NCBI RefSeq assembly: GCF_003044445.1 | Contig: NZ_POWX01000017.1 | Location: forward strand, 1-54,743 | Origin: Neisseria mucosa | GTDB lineage: Bacteria > Pseudomonadota > Gammaproteobacteria > Burkholderiales > Neisseriaceae | DNA length: 54,743 nt | Reading direction: 5' to 3' | In this document: positions 7,927 to 16,890 of the stretch, in pieces | How positions within the stretch are numbered: the stretch's first letter is position 1 | How the letters are laid out: every line of letters starts with the position of its first letter | The notes under the pieces: generated by a model | Told to the model about the DNA's origin: nothing | Seen by the model: the letters and a program-made list of their open reading frames with translations, nothing else | Databases searched by the model: none | Made by a program: the position numbers and the translations under genes

Positions 7927-10900
7927 CTACTTTGCTACCACTCTTTCTTTCAAAGTCTTCAACACACTTTTCACCGTCTTAATCCGCGTTTCCACATCCT
8001 CCATCTGAGCCGTAAACTTCAACTTATCCGCCCCAGCCAGCCGGTATTTTTTATCTGTCTGAATCAGCAGGATGATTTCTGTCGGGTCGATTTGGTGGTG
8101 TTTGCCGAAGGTAATGGTTACGGCTTCGCTTGTGGCGTCGATGGCGTCTATACCCAATTCTTTGGCGGCGAGCCGCAGGTGGTGGCTTTCGATGAGGGTT
8201 TTGACGGGTTGTTCGGGTAGGCCGAAGCGGTCGACGAGTTCTTCGTGTATGGCGTTGATTTGCTGCACGGTTTCGCAGACGGCGAGGCGTTTGTAGAGGA
8301 CGAGCCGTTCGTGGATGTCGGGGCAGTAGCTTTCGGGCAGCAGGGCGGGGCTGTGCAGTTTGATTTCGGTGGTGATGCCCAACGGTGCGTCGAGGTCGGG
8401 CTGGCGGCCTTTTTTGAGGTCGCGCACGGCTTGTTTGAGCATTTCGGTGTAGAGCGTGAAGCCGACCTGTATCATTTCTCCGGATTGTCCTTCGCCGAGA
8501 ATTTCGCCTGCGCCGCGGATTTCCAAATCCTGCATGGCGAGGGTGAAACCTGCGCCGAGTTCGTCTGCCGCCGCGATGGCGTCGAGGCGTTTTTCTGCGT
8601 CTTTGGTGATGTATTCGGGCGTGAGCAGGTAGGCGTAGGCTTGGTGGTGGCTGCGGCCGACGCGACCGCGAAGCTGGTGCAGTTGCGCCAGCCCGAATTT
8701 GTCGGCGCGGTTGATGATGATGGTGTTGGCGTTGGGGATGTCGATGCCGGTTTCGATGATGGTGGAACAGAGCAACACGTTGAATCTTTGCTGCAAAAAG
8801 TCGCGCATGACTTGTTCCAGCTCGCGCTCGCGCAGTTGTCCGTGCGCCACGCCGATGCGGGCTTCGGGCAGCAGGGTTTCCAGCCGCTCGCGCATGTTTT
8901 CGATGGTATCCACTTCATTGTGCAGGAAAAACACTTGCCCGCCGCGTTTGAGTTCGCGCAACACGGCTTCGCGCACGCTGCCTTCACTGAACGGTTTGAC
9001 AAAGGTTTTCACGGCGAGGCGGCGGCTGGGTGCGGTGGTAATCAGCGAGAAGTCGCGCAGGCCTTCGAGTGCCATGCTGAGGGTGCGCGGAATCGGCGTG
9101 GCGGTCATGGTAAGGATGTCGACATTGGCGCGCAGGCGTTTGAGCTGCTCTTTTTGGCGCACGCCGAAGCGGTGTTCTTCATCGATGATGACGAGCCCTA
9201 AGTTTTTGAATTTTATATCGTCTTGCACCAATTTGTGCGTTCCGATAACGATATCGACCGTGCCATCCGCCATGCCTTCCAGCGCGGCTTTGGTGGCTTT
9301 GCTGTTGTTGAAACGCGAAAGGCTGGCGACTTTCACGGGGAAATCGGCGAAACGGTCGGCGAAATTTTGCGCGTGCTGCTCCACCAGAAGCGTGGTCGGG
9401 GCGAGTACGGCGACCTGTTTTCCGCCCATCACCGCCACAAACGCGGCACGCAGGGCGACTTCGGTTTTGCCGAAGCCGACATCGCCGCACACAAGGCGGT
9501 CCATCGGCTTCGCCTGCGTCAAATCTTTAATCACGGCGGCGATGGCGGCGGCTTGGTCTTCGGTTTCTTCGTAGCCGAAGCCGTCGGCAAACGCCTGATA
9601 GTCCAACTCGTTGATTTCAAACTTGTGCCCCGATTGGGCGGCGCGTTGGGCGTAGAGGTTGAGCAACTCGGCGGCGGTGTCGCGCGCTTTTTCGGCAGCC
9701 TTGCGCTTCGCCTTGTTCCACGCGCCGCTGCCGAGCTTGTGCAGGGCGACGTTTTCGTGTGCTTGGCCAGAGTAGCGGCTGATTAAATGCAGTTGCGAAA
9801 CAGGTACATAAAGCTGCGCTTCTCCCGCGTATTCGAGCAACATCATTTCGTTGGTTTCGCCGCCCAAATCCATCGTTACCAAGCCCATATACCGCCCGAT
9901 GCCGTGTTCTTCGTGCACGACAGGGTCGCCGATATTGATTTCGGCAAGGTCGCGTAACAGGCCGTCTGAAACGGCGGCATGTTTCTTGCGGCGGTTGTGG
10001 GCGCGCGAACGGGCGACGTATTGGTAGAGTTCGGATTCGGTGATCACGGCGATGGAACTTTGAGCGGCAACCGCTTTGCCCTCTCCCCAACCCTCCCCCA
10101 CGGGGGAGGGGGCAGGTTGCTGTCGGGTTTGCCCGTGCAGACTACTTTCGACGGAGTGAAGGCTGTTTTCGGTTTTCAGGTCGTCTGAAACGGCAGCTGT
10201 ATTCCGTTTCCTCTCCTGTGGGAGAGAGCTAGGGAGAGGATTTGTTGCGACTGCGGAAAATTTGGTTTGGTCAGCAACCGCTTTGCCCTCTCCCCAACCC
10301 TCCCCCACGGGGGAGGGGGCAGGTTGCTGTCGGATTTGCCCGTGCAGACTGCTTTCGACGGGGTGCAGGCTGCTTTTGGTTTTCAGGTCGTCTGAAATGG
10401 CAGCGGCACTTTGTTCCCTCTCCTGCGGGAGAGGGCTAGGGAGAGGGTTTGTTGCGGCTGCGGAAAATTCGGTTTGGTCGGTAACCGTTTTGCCTTCTCC
10501 CTCGGAGGCGGGAGTAGGTTGCTGTTGGCTCGGAGAGTTCAGCCCGCCTAGTTTGAACCCGTATGCCAACGGAGCGACCGTTATCATCAGCGGCTCGTGC
10601 GCCGATAAAAAGCCCTGCCAGTCGGACACAGGTTTGGCCTTCAAGCCGTTTTGTTGCAAGAAGCCGAGCATGGTTTCGCGCCGTCCCAGACTTTCGGCGC
10701 ACAGCAAAATCCGTCCTTCAAAGGTCGTCTGAAAATCCTTCAATGCCTGCAACGGCTCGTCGGATTGGCGGTTGACGGCAAGATCGGGCAGGGTGTGTTC
10801 TTTGCCGGAAACATCGGGCAGCACCTGTCCGTAGTTTTTCAGACGACCTGCGAATACATCGGCAGAGAGATACAAATGCTGTGGAAGCAAAGGCGGATAG

Positions 10901-11817
10901 GTTTCGTCGCCCTGCGCCATGGCGTAACGCGATTTAACGTCGCTCCAAAAGCGGTTTGCTTCGGCGTGAACATCGCCCAAAGAGACAAACAACGCATCTT
11001 CGCCGATATAGTCAAACAGCGTTTCCAGCTCGTTTTCAAAAAACAGCGGCAGGTAGTATTCCACGCCTGCGCCGAAGTGGCCGTTGCTGACGGCTTTGTA
11101 TACGGCGGCATCGTTCGGATTGCCATCGACTTCCTCGCGGAAGCGGCTGCGGAAGATTTTTTGCGCCTCGCTGTCGGTGGGGAATTCGTGCGCCGGCAGC
11201 AGGCGGATTTCGGAAACAGGGGAGATGGTGCGCTGCGTCTCGGTATCAAAGGTTTTGATGCTGTCGATTTCATCGTCAAACAAATCGATGCGGTACGGCA
11301 TTTCGCTGCCCATCGGAAACAAATCGACAATGCCGCCGCGCACGGCAAACTCGCCCGCCGCGACAACATGGGAAACATGGTTGTAACCCGCATCCACCAA
11401 ATCGGTTTTCAGACGACCTATATCCAAAGTCTGCCTCGCTTTCAGCCAAAAAGTGCGCCCCGCCAGAAACGGCACAGGCGGCAGCTTCTGCATCGCCGTG
11501 GCAACCGGCACAAACAACACGTCCGCCGCGCCGCTCTTAATCTGCCACAACGCCGACAAGCGCTCCGACACCAAATCCTGATGCGGCGAAAAACGCTCGT
11601 AAGGCAGCGTTTCCCAGTCCGGCAGGAACACCGCCGTATCGTGCGGACGGAAAAACAGCCAGGCCGTCTGAAGGCGTAGCGCCTGTTCCGCATCTTGGGT
11701 CAAGACAACCTTGAGCTGCTTATGCGGCAGATAACGCGCCAAGGCCAAGGGCAGCGAGCCTTGAGACAGATTGAGCCAACGGGATTTTTCACGGGGTTTG
11801 GGGATAGGGTAGGTCAT
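7927..11817 (-). CDS. mfd: Transcription-repair coupling factor Mfd with a repeat insert
   Basis: A 1296-residue Mfd that removes stalled RNA polymerase from lesions and recruits UvrA. The N-terminal UvrB-like module (residues 1 to about 420) is followed by an unusual insert at about 425-590. After it come the RNA-polymerase-interaction domain (VVHEEHGIGRYMGL), the translocase with Walker A GDVGFGKTE near 776 and the DEEH box near 877 (IDEEHRFGVRQ), motif LRGRVGRSHHQAYAYLL near 1050, and the C-terminal autoinhibitory domain. The insert is made of in-frame 207-bp tandem repeats rich in Pro/Gly/Glu/Ser and lies between the UvrB-like module and the resumption of conserved sequence at AVITESELYQYVARSR. 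Without it the length would be near the usual 1130-1150. The frame is intact, so the protein is probably functional. Confidence 0.95.
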   Translation of the reverse strand: MTYPIPKPREKSRWLNLSQGSLPLALARYLPHKQLKVVLTQDAEQALRLQTAWLFFRPHDTAVFLPDWETLPYERFSPHQDLVSERLSALWQIKSGAADVLFVPVATAMQKLPPVPFLAGRTFWLKARQTLDIGRLKTDLVDAGYNHVSHVVAAGEFAVRGGIVDLFPMGSEMPYRIDLFDDEIDSIKTFDTETQRTISPVSEIRLLPAHEFPTDSEAQKIFRSRFREEVDGNPNDAAVYKAVSNGHFGAGVEYYLPLFFENELETLFDYIGEDALFVSLGDVHAEANRFWSDVKSRYAMAQGDETYPPLLPQHLYLSADVFAGRLKNYGQVLPDVSGKEHTLPDLAVNRQSDEPLQALKDFQTTFEGRILLCAESLGRRETMLGFLQQNGLKAKPVSDWQGFLSAHEPLMITVAPLAYGFKLGGLNSPSQQQPTPASEGEGKTVTDQTEFSAAATNPLPSPLPQEREQSAAAISDDLKTKSSLHPVESSLHGQIRQQPAPSPVGEGWGEGKAVADQTKFSAVATNPLPSSLPQERKRNTAAVSDDLKTENSLHSVESSLHGQTRQQPAPSPVGEGWGEGKAVAAQSSIAVITESELYQYVARSRAHNRRKKHAAVSDGLLRDLAEINIGDPVVHEEHGIGRYMGLVTMDLGGETNEMMLLEYAGEAQLYVPVSQLHLISRYSGQAHENVALHKLGSGAWNKAKRKAAEKARDTAAELLNLYAQRAAQSGHKFEINELDYQAFADGFGYEETEDQAAAIAAVIKDLTQAKPMDRLVCGDVGFGKTEVALRAAFVAVMGGKQVAVLAPTTLLVEQHAQNFADRFADFPVKVASLSRFNNSKATKAALEGMADGTVDIVIGTHKLVQDDIKFKNLGLVIIDEEHRFGVRQKEQLKRLRANVDILTMTATPIPRTLSMALEGLRDFSLITTAPSRRLAVKTFVKPFSEGSVREAVLRELKRGGQVFFLHNEVDTIENMRERLETLLPEARIGVAHGQLRERELEQVMRDFLQQRFNVLLCSTIIETGIDIPNANTIIINRADKFGLAQLHQLRGRVGRSHHQAYAYLLTPEYITKDAEKRLDAIAAADELGAGFTLAMQDLEIRGAGEILGEGQSGEMIQVGFTLYTEMLKQAVRDLKKGRQPDLDAPLGITTEIKLHSPALLPESYCPDIHERLVLYKRLAVCETVQQINAIHEELVDRFGLPEQPVKTLIESHHLRLAAKELGIDAIDATSEAVTITFGKHHQIDPTEIILLIQTDKKYRLAGADKLKFTAQMEDVETRIKTVKSVLKTLKERVVAK
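10067..10530. repeat. 207-bp tandem repeat inside mfd (two full units and a partial third)
   Basis: The unit starting GCAACCGCTTTGCC begins at 10067 and 10274, and a diverged third start GTAACCGTTTTGCC lies at 10481; both intervals are exactly 207 bp (69 codons). Each full unit carries a GC-rich palindrome of the CCCTCCCCCACGGGGGAGGG kind, one GGTCGTCTGAAA uptake sequence and a second palindrome (CTCTCCTGCGGGAGAG type). The multiple-of-three length keeps mfd in frame. Copies differ by scattered substitutions, so the duplication is not brand new. Confidence 0.92.
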
Positions 11818-11959
11818 GGCGTAGGGACAATGGGTTGCGGCAGCCGGAAAATTTTTCGGGCCGCCGTGGTGGGTTGTAAAAGCGGGATTTTAGCAGATTA
11901 AAAGCGGGTGTAAGGGATAGGATGGTTTGGGTGATTTTCAGACGACCTTTTTGATTTTC

Positions 11960-12691
11960 TCAACCCTGTTTCCGCCTCGTCTGAAAAAACGCCTGTAAAA
12001 CGGCTTTGCACTCGTCTTCCAAAATGCCGCCTTTGATTGCCGTGTGTTTGTTCAGCAGCGGGTTGGCAAACAGATTGACAACGCTGCCTGCCGCGCCGGT
12101 TTTGGGTTCTGCCGCGCCGTAGATGACGCGGCGGACGCGGGCTTGAATGATGGCGGAGGCGCACATGGCGCAGGGTTCGAGCGTGATGTAGAGATCGCAC
12201 TCGTCGAGGCGGTAGTTTTGAAGGGCGGCACCCGCGGTGGCAAGGGCGCGGATTTCGGCGTGGCGGCTGATGTCGTGATCGCTGACGCAGGTGTTGTGTG
12301 CGGCGGCGATGATTTGATTGTTGGAGACGACGACCGCACCGACAGGGATTTCGCCGATGCGGGCGGATTGTTCTGCCTGCACTGAGGCAGCGCGCATGAA
12401 GGTTTCCATTTCAAACGACGTGGGGAAAACGGCGACGGGCGGATGGTTTTTGACGGCTTGCTCCAAAGCGGTTTTCTGCGTTTGCGGCAGCTCTTGCGGT
12501 TTGATACCGAGCAACAGGGCTTCGAGTTGCCAAAGCGTGCTGCGGGTAACGGTCAGTCCGGCAGCCTTGAGCAGCAGGAAGGCTTGGACGGAACCGGCGT
12601 CGCGCAGCTCCTCTACGCTGCGGATGCCGAGGGCTTGCAGGGCGGATAAGGTTTGCGGGGCGACGGGCGGCATGGTCAACAGGGTCGGCAT
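11960..12691 (-). CDS. tadA: tRNA adenosine(34) deaminase TadA with N-terminal TfoX-C-like domain
   Basis: From the ATG at 12691 the protein has 243 residues. The open frame extends further upstream, but that part overlaps miaA and is not TadA-like. Residues about 12-68 resemble the TfoX C-terminal helix-hairpin domain (LSALQALGIRSVEELRDAGS). Residues about 92-240 are a cytidine/deoxycytidylate deaminase-type domain with zinc ligands His144 (HAE, catalytic Glu146), Cys174 and Cys177 (LEPCAMC). TadA converts A34 to inosine in tRNA-Arg(ACG). The gene begins 5 bases after the miaA stop on the same strand, a tRNA-modification operon. Confidence 0.9.
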   Translation of the reverse strand: MPTLLTMPPVAPQTLSALQALGIRSVEELRDAGSVQAFLLLKAAGLTVTRSTLWQLEALLLGIKPQELPQTQKTALEQAVKNHPPVAVFPTSFEMETFMRAASVQAEQSARIGEIPVGAVVVSNNQIIAAAHNTCVSDHDISRHAEIRALATAGAALQNYRLDECDLYITLEPCAMCASAIIQARVRRVIYGAAEPKTGAAGSVVNLFANPLLNKHTAIKGGILEDECKAVLQAFFQTRRKQG

Positions 12692-12696
12692 GGCTT

Positions 12697-13638
12697 TTAG
12701 ATTTGGAAATGGCGGCGGACGAGTGCTAAGGTCGTCTGAACGTGGTCGCCGTCGGTGTAAGGGTCGATGCTGTGCGCCAATGGGATTTTGCGCAGCCAAG
12801 TGAGTTGGCGTTTGGCAAGCTGGCGGGTGGCGGCGATGCCTTTTTCGACAAAGGTGTCGTAATCGGTCAAGCCTTCGAGGTAATCCCATGCTTGCCGATA
12901 GCCGACGCAGCGCATGGAGGGCATATCGGCGGTCAGCTCGGGATATTTTTGACGCAGGGCGCGCATTTCGTCGATGAAGCCTTGCTCCAGCATTTGCGTG
13001 AAACGGCGGGCGATGTTTTCGTGCAGCAAGGCGCGGTTTTCGGGAATCAGGGCGGTGGTGCAGAGGTCGAGCGGCGGGGTGTAGTCGGCTTTTTCGGCAA
13101 AATGCGCGCTCAGGGGCTTGCCGGTCAGGCGGTACACTTCCAAAGCGCGTTCGATACGTTGGCTGTCGTTCGGTTTCAGACGACCTGCGGTTTCAGGGTC
13201 TATGGTTTGAAGGCTTTGATACAGATGCGCCAAGCCGTATCGTTGTTTTTCTTCCTGCAACTGGGCGCGCACGGCGGCATCGGCTTCGGGCAGGTCGTTC
13301 AAGCCTTCGGTCAGCGCGTGGAAATACATCATCGTGCCGCCGACAATCAAAGGCAGCCTGCCGCGCGCGCGGATTTCCTCCGCCAGCCGCACGCAGTCGC
13401 CGACAAACTCCGCCGCGCTGTAAGACTCCGTCGGCGGGATAATGTCGATAAGGTGGTGCGGCACGGCATCACGCTCGGCAGCCGTCGGCTTTGCCGTGCC
13501 GATATCCATATCGCGGTACACCAGCGCGGAATCGAGGCTGATGATTTCGACCGGCAGGGCTTCGGCGATTTTCAAGGCAAGAGCGGTTTTCCCGCCGGCG
13601 GTCGGACCGAGGATGGCAAAGGCTTTTGGGGTGTTCAT
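12697..13638 (-). CDS. miaA: tRNA dimethylallyltransferase MiaA
   Basis: A 313-residue enzyme, starting at the ATG at 13638, that transfers a dimethylallyl group to the N6 of A37 in tRNAs reading UNN codons. The P-loop GPTAGGKTA lies at residues 11-19, and DSALVYRDMDIGTAKP, VGGTMMYFHAL and RCVGYRQAWDYL are family hallmarks. The length equals the family norm. A longer open frame exists upstream but lies across a DUS pair and lacks homology. It is followed by tadA after 5 bases. Confidence 0.95.
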   Translation of the reverse strand: MNTPKAFAILGPTAGGKTALALKIAEALPVEIISLDSALVYRDMDIGTAKPTAAERDAVPHHLIDIIPPTESYSAAEFVGDCVRLAEEIRARGRLPLIVGGTMMYFHALTEGLNDLPEADAAVRAQLQEEKQRYGLAHLYQSLQTIDPETAGRLKPNDSQRIERALEVYRLTGKPLSAHFAEKADYTPPLDLCTTALIPENRALLHENIARRFTQMLEQGFIDEMRALRQKYPELTADMPSMRCVGYRQAWDYLEGLTDYDTFVEKGIAATRQLAKRQLTWLRKIPLAHSIDPYTDGDHVQTTLALVRRHFQI

Positions 13639-13676
13639 ATCAAAAGGAGCGTGGGGAAACGGACGGATTATAGCAA

Positions 13677-13734
13677 AAGGTCGTCTGAAAACGGTTCGGC
13701 AGTTGGATTGCGGAACGATATTTTCAGACGACCT
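13677..13734. terminator. Inverted DUS pair upstream of miaA
   Basis: AAGGTCGTCTGAAAACG and ATTTTCAGACGACCTT face each other with a loop of about 30 bases between aroA and miaA. The position suits an aroA terminator. The wide loop makes the hairpin weaker than most others here. Confidence 0.5.
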
Positions 13735-13807
13735 TATATATTGCCATCCCAAAGGGACGGCTAACAATATTTAACGCCCTTTTTGTTTGGGTAAACGTCT
13801 TCCCGCT

Positions 13808-15106
13808 TTAAACCGCGTTGGTCAGCGATGAGAACACTTCAAAATAAGTCGGGAAGGTTTTATGGGTGCATTTTGGGTCGTTGATGACGACGGGTACGCC
13901 CAACAGGGAAACCAGCGAGAAACACATCGCCATGCGGTGGTCGTCGTAAGTGTCGATGACGGCATCGGGCGTCAGAGTTTCAGGCGGGGTGATGTGAATC
14001 GCTTCGGCTTCTTCGACAACTTTTGCACCAAGTTTGCGCAACTCGTTTGCCATCGCGGCGATGCGGTCGGTTTCTTTGACGCGCCATGAGCCGATGTTGC
14101 GCAGCGTGCAGGTTTGTCCTGTGGCAAGCGCAACGATGGCGAGGGTCATGGCGGCATCGGGGATATGGTTTGCATCCAAATCAAAGGCTTGGACGGCGCG
14201 TTCTTTTGGGCGCGAGACTTCGACGAAGTTTTCGCCCCAAATCACGTCCGCACCGATTTTTTCCAGCTCGCGGGCAAAGGCAACATCGCCCTGTATGCTG
14301 TTTGCGCCGATACCGGTAACGCGGACGGGCGTGGCGGCAATCAAACCGGCTGCGAGGAAGTAGGATGCGCTGGAGGCATCGCCTTCGACGTGCAGATGTT
14401 CGGGCGCGTGGTAGCGGGCATCCGCGGGGATTTTGAAGACGCGGTAGTCTTCGTTGGCAACCTGTACGCCGAATTGCGCCATCAGTTTCAATGTGATGTC
14501 GATATAGGGCTTGGAAATCAACTCGCCGACCATACGGATTTCAAATGCCTGCCCGGTCAGCGGCAGCGCCATCAAGAGGGCAGTCAAAAACTGGCTGGAC
14601 ACATTGCCTTTAATCGGAATCACGCGCTCGACGCGGTCTTGGCGTTCGCCGATATGAAGCGGCGGATAGTGTTCGTTGCCGAGATATTCGACATCGGCGC
14701 CGGCAATCCGCAGCGCATCGACCAAATCGCCGATAGGGCGTTCGTGCATACGAGGCACGCCATGCAGATGATAATCACCGCCCAAAACGGCCAGCGCGGC
14801 AGTCAGCGGACGAAACGCCGTTCCTGCGTTGCCTAAAAACAAATCGGCAGTCCGATTGGGGAAACGCCCGCCTGTGCCGTGCACTTTCAGACGACCTTCG
14901 GCAAGATATTCGATTTCAACGCCGAGTTTATCAAGCGCTTCCAACATACGGTCGGTATCGTCGGATTTCAGCAGGGAATGGATTTCGCAAGTGTTGTCGG
15001 ATAAAGCAGCGAGCAGCAGGGTGCGGTTGCTGATGCTTTTGGAGCCGGGTAGAGCGACGGTGGCGGGTTTGAGCGAGGCGGTGGGGAGGCGTATGGATTC
15101 GGTCAT
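13808..15106 (-). CDS. aroA: 3-phosphoshikimate 1-carboxyvinyltransferase (EPSP synthase)
   Basis: A 432-residue enzyme, using the ATG at 15106 (MTESIRLPTASLKP), that joins PEP to shikimate-3-phosphate in aromatic amino-acid synthesis. LPGSKSISNRTLLLAAL near the N-terminus, LGNAGTAFRPL and DDHRMAMCFSLVSL mark both lobes of the inside-out barrel. The frame is open for another 55 codons upstream, but that stretch lacks family similarity. It is divergent from trpE, another gene of the aromatic pathway, so the 229-base gap between them probably holds promoters for both. Confidence 0.95.
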   Translation of the reverse strand: MTESIRLPTASLKPATVALPGSKSISNRTLLLAALSDNTCEIHSLLKSDDTDRMLEALDKLGVEIEYLAEGRLKVHGTGGRFPNRTADLFLGNAGTAFRPLTAALAVLGGDYHLHGVPRMHERPIGDLVDALRIAGADVEYLGNEHYPPLHIGERQDRVERVIPIKGNVSSQFLTALLMALPLTGQAFEIRMVGELISKPYIDITLKLMAQFGVQVANEDYRVFKIPADARYHAPEHLHVEGDASSASYFLAAGLIAATPVRVTGIGANSIQGDVAFARELEKIGADVIWGENFVEVSRPKERAVQAFDLDANHIPDAAMTLAIVALATGQTCTLRNIGSWRVKETDRIAAMANELRKLGAKVVEEAEAIHITPPETLTPDAVIDTYDDHRMAMCFSLVSLLGVPVVINDPKCTHKTFPTYFEVFSSLTNAV

Positions 15107-15177
15107 GATGGTCGTTTGGGAAGCGGAAACAGAAAACGGCATTATACGGCAGGGAGGGGGCGTCTGAAAAACCAAAA

Positions 15178-15207
15178 CTGTCAACAATCCGCATAAAATG
15201 TTATACT
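15178..15207 (+). promoter_or_regulatory. Possible trpE promoter
   Basis: CTGTCA at 15178-15183 and TATACT at 15202-15207 are 18 bases apart, a fair match to sigma-70 boxes, about 130 bases before trpE. On the other strand a TATAAT-like box near 15141-15146 could serve aroA, but its -35 is poor. I see no trp-leader peptide. Positions are by eye only. Confidence 0.3.
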
Positions 15208-15335
15208 TTTCCGCAATTTTGCGACGATGGCGAGGGCTTGTTTTTTCTGCCCGCCAAGCACGTCGTTCCAAGCTTTTTCAAAGACTTTTACACGTTCGCA
15301 AGGTCGTCTGAAAACACCCGCACAACGGAACCGAA

Positions 15336-16811
15336 ATGATCAGTAAACAAGAATACCAAGCCCAAGCCGCCCAAGGCTACAACCGCATCCCGCTCGTGCA
15401 AGAACTCCTTGCCGACTTGGATACGCCGCTTTCCCTCTATCTCAAACTCGCCAACCGCCCCTATACCTATCTGCTCGAATCCGTTGTCGGCGGCGAACGT
15501 TTCGGCCGCTATTCCTTTATCGGACTGCCTTGCAGCCACTATCTCAAAGCCAGCGGCAAACATGTCGATGTTTATCAAAACGGCGAAATCGTCGAGCAAC
15601 ACGACGGCAATCCGCTGCCCTTTATCGAAGCCTTCCACAACCGCTTCAAAACGCCCGAAATCCCAAGCCTGCCGCGCTTTACCGGCGGATTGGTCGGCTA
15701 CTTCGGTTACGAAACCATCTACAATTTCGAACACTTCGCCCACCGCCTGAAAAACACCGCCAAAGCCGACCCGCTCGGTACGCCCGACATCTTGCTGATG
15801 CTGTCGCAAGAGTTGGCGGTTATCGACAATTTGAGCGGCAAAATCCACCTCATCGTTTACGCTGATCCCTCACAGCCCGACGGTTACGAACGCGCCCGCG
15901 AACGCCTCGAAGACATCCGCACCCAGTTGCGCCAAAGCTGCGCCATCCCGCTTTCGCTCGGCAGCAAACACACTGAAGCCGTCAGCGAGTTCGGCGAAGA
16001 ACCGTTCAAAGCCTGCGTCAACGAAATCAAAGACTACATCTTCGCAGGCGACTGCATGCAGGTCGTCCCCAGCCAGCGCATGAGTATGGAATTCACCGAC
16101 AGCCCGCTCGCCCTCTACCGCGCCCTGCGCACGCTCAACCCTTCGCCTTACCTCTTTTACTACGATTTCGGCGATTTCCACATCGTCGGTTCCTCGCCCG
16201 AAATCCTCGTCCGCCGCGAACGCGACGACGTCATCGTCCGCCCCATCGCCGGCACGCGCCTGCGCGGCAAAACCCCCGCAGAAGACCTTGCCAACGAGCA
16301 GGACTTATTAAGTGACGCCAAAGAAATCGCCGAACACGTCATGCTTATCGATTTAGGGCGCAACGACGTCGGCCGCATCAGCAAAACAGGCGAAGTCAAA
16401 GTAACCGACAAAATGGTGATTGAAAAATACTCCCATGTGATGCACATCGTTTCCAACGTCGAAGGTCGTCTGAAAGAGGGAGTCACCAATATGGACATCC
16501 TCGCCGCCACGTTCCCCGCTGGCACACTTTCCGGCGCACCCAAAGTCCGCGCCATGGAAATCATCGAAGAAGTCGAACCGAGCAAACGCGGTATCTACGG
16601 CGGCGCCGTCGGCGTATGGGGCTTCAACAACGACATGGACTTGGCAATCGCCATCCGCACCGCCGTAGTGAAAAACAACACGCTATACGTCCAAAGTGGC
16701 GCAGGCATCGTCGCCGACTCCGATCCGACCTCCGAATGGCAGGAAACGCAGAACAAAGCCCGAGCAGTGGTTAGGGCGGCGCAGATGGTGCAGGAAGGGT
16801 TGGATAAATAA
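15336..16811 (+). CDS. trpE: Anthranilate synthase component I
   Basis: A 491-residue enzyme that, with TrpG, makes anthranilate from chorismate and glutamine, the first step of tryptophan synthesis. The N-terminal regulatory domain (LYLKLANRPYTYLLESV) and C-terminal chorismate-binding domain (PSPYLFYYDFGDFHIVGSSP, RPIAGTRLRG, GTLSGAPKVRAMEIIEE) are complete. LLESV is the segment linked to tryptophan feedback binding. A DUS occurs in frame at about 16463 (EGRLKEG). It stands alone here; trpG and the rest of the pathway are elsewhere. Confidence 0.95.
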   Translation: MISKQEYQAQAAQGYNRIPLVQELLADLDTPLSLYLKLANRPYTYLLESVVGGERFGRYSFIGLPCSHYLKASGKHVDVYQNGEIVEQHDGNPLPFIEAFHNRFKTPEIPSLPRFTGGLVGYFGYETIYNFEHFAHRLKNTAKADPLGTPDILLMLSQELAVIDNLSGKIHLIVYADPSQPDGYERARERLEDIRTQLRQSCAIPLSLGSKHTEAVSEFGEEPFKACVNEIKDYIFAGDCMQVVPSQRMSMEFTDSPLALYRALRTLNPSPYLFYYDFGDFHIVGSSPEILVRRERDDVIVRPIAGTRLRGKTPAEDLANEQDLLSDAKEIAEHVMLIDLGRNDVGRISKTGEVKVTDKMVIEKYSHVMHIVSNVEGRLKEGVTNMDILAATFPAGTLSGAPKVRAMEIIEEVEPSKRGIYGGAVGVWGFNNDMDLAIAIRTAVVKNNTLYVQSGAGIVADSDPTSEWQETQNKARAVVRAAQMVQEGLDK

Positions 16812-16813
16812 AT

Positions 16814-16850
16814 TTCAGACGACCTTTGTAGAGAGAAGGTCGTCTGAAAA
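16814..16850. terminator. Inverted DUS pair after trpE
   Basis: TTTCAGACGACCTTT and AAGGTCGTCTGAAAATC form a stem just after the trpE stop. It also marks the left border of the NgoMIV-type restriction-modification pair. Confidence 0.65.
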
Positions 16851-16890
16851 TCACAAAGCAACATCAGAGAAACTTACGCAAAAGATCACA

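Noticed and set aside
8245..9201. Long plus-strand open frame opposite mfd
   Set aside because: Antisense shadow of the mfd coding region produced by GC-rich codon use; no recognisable domain or own ribosome-binding site. The same holds for long antisense frames opposite hscA, aceE, aceF, lpd and the fused ABC gene.
10067..10530. Possible CRISPR-like or VNTR non-coding array
   Set aside because: Units are 207 bp without short repeat/spacer structure and are in frame with mfd, so they are a coding tandem repeat.
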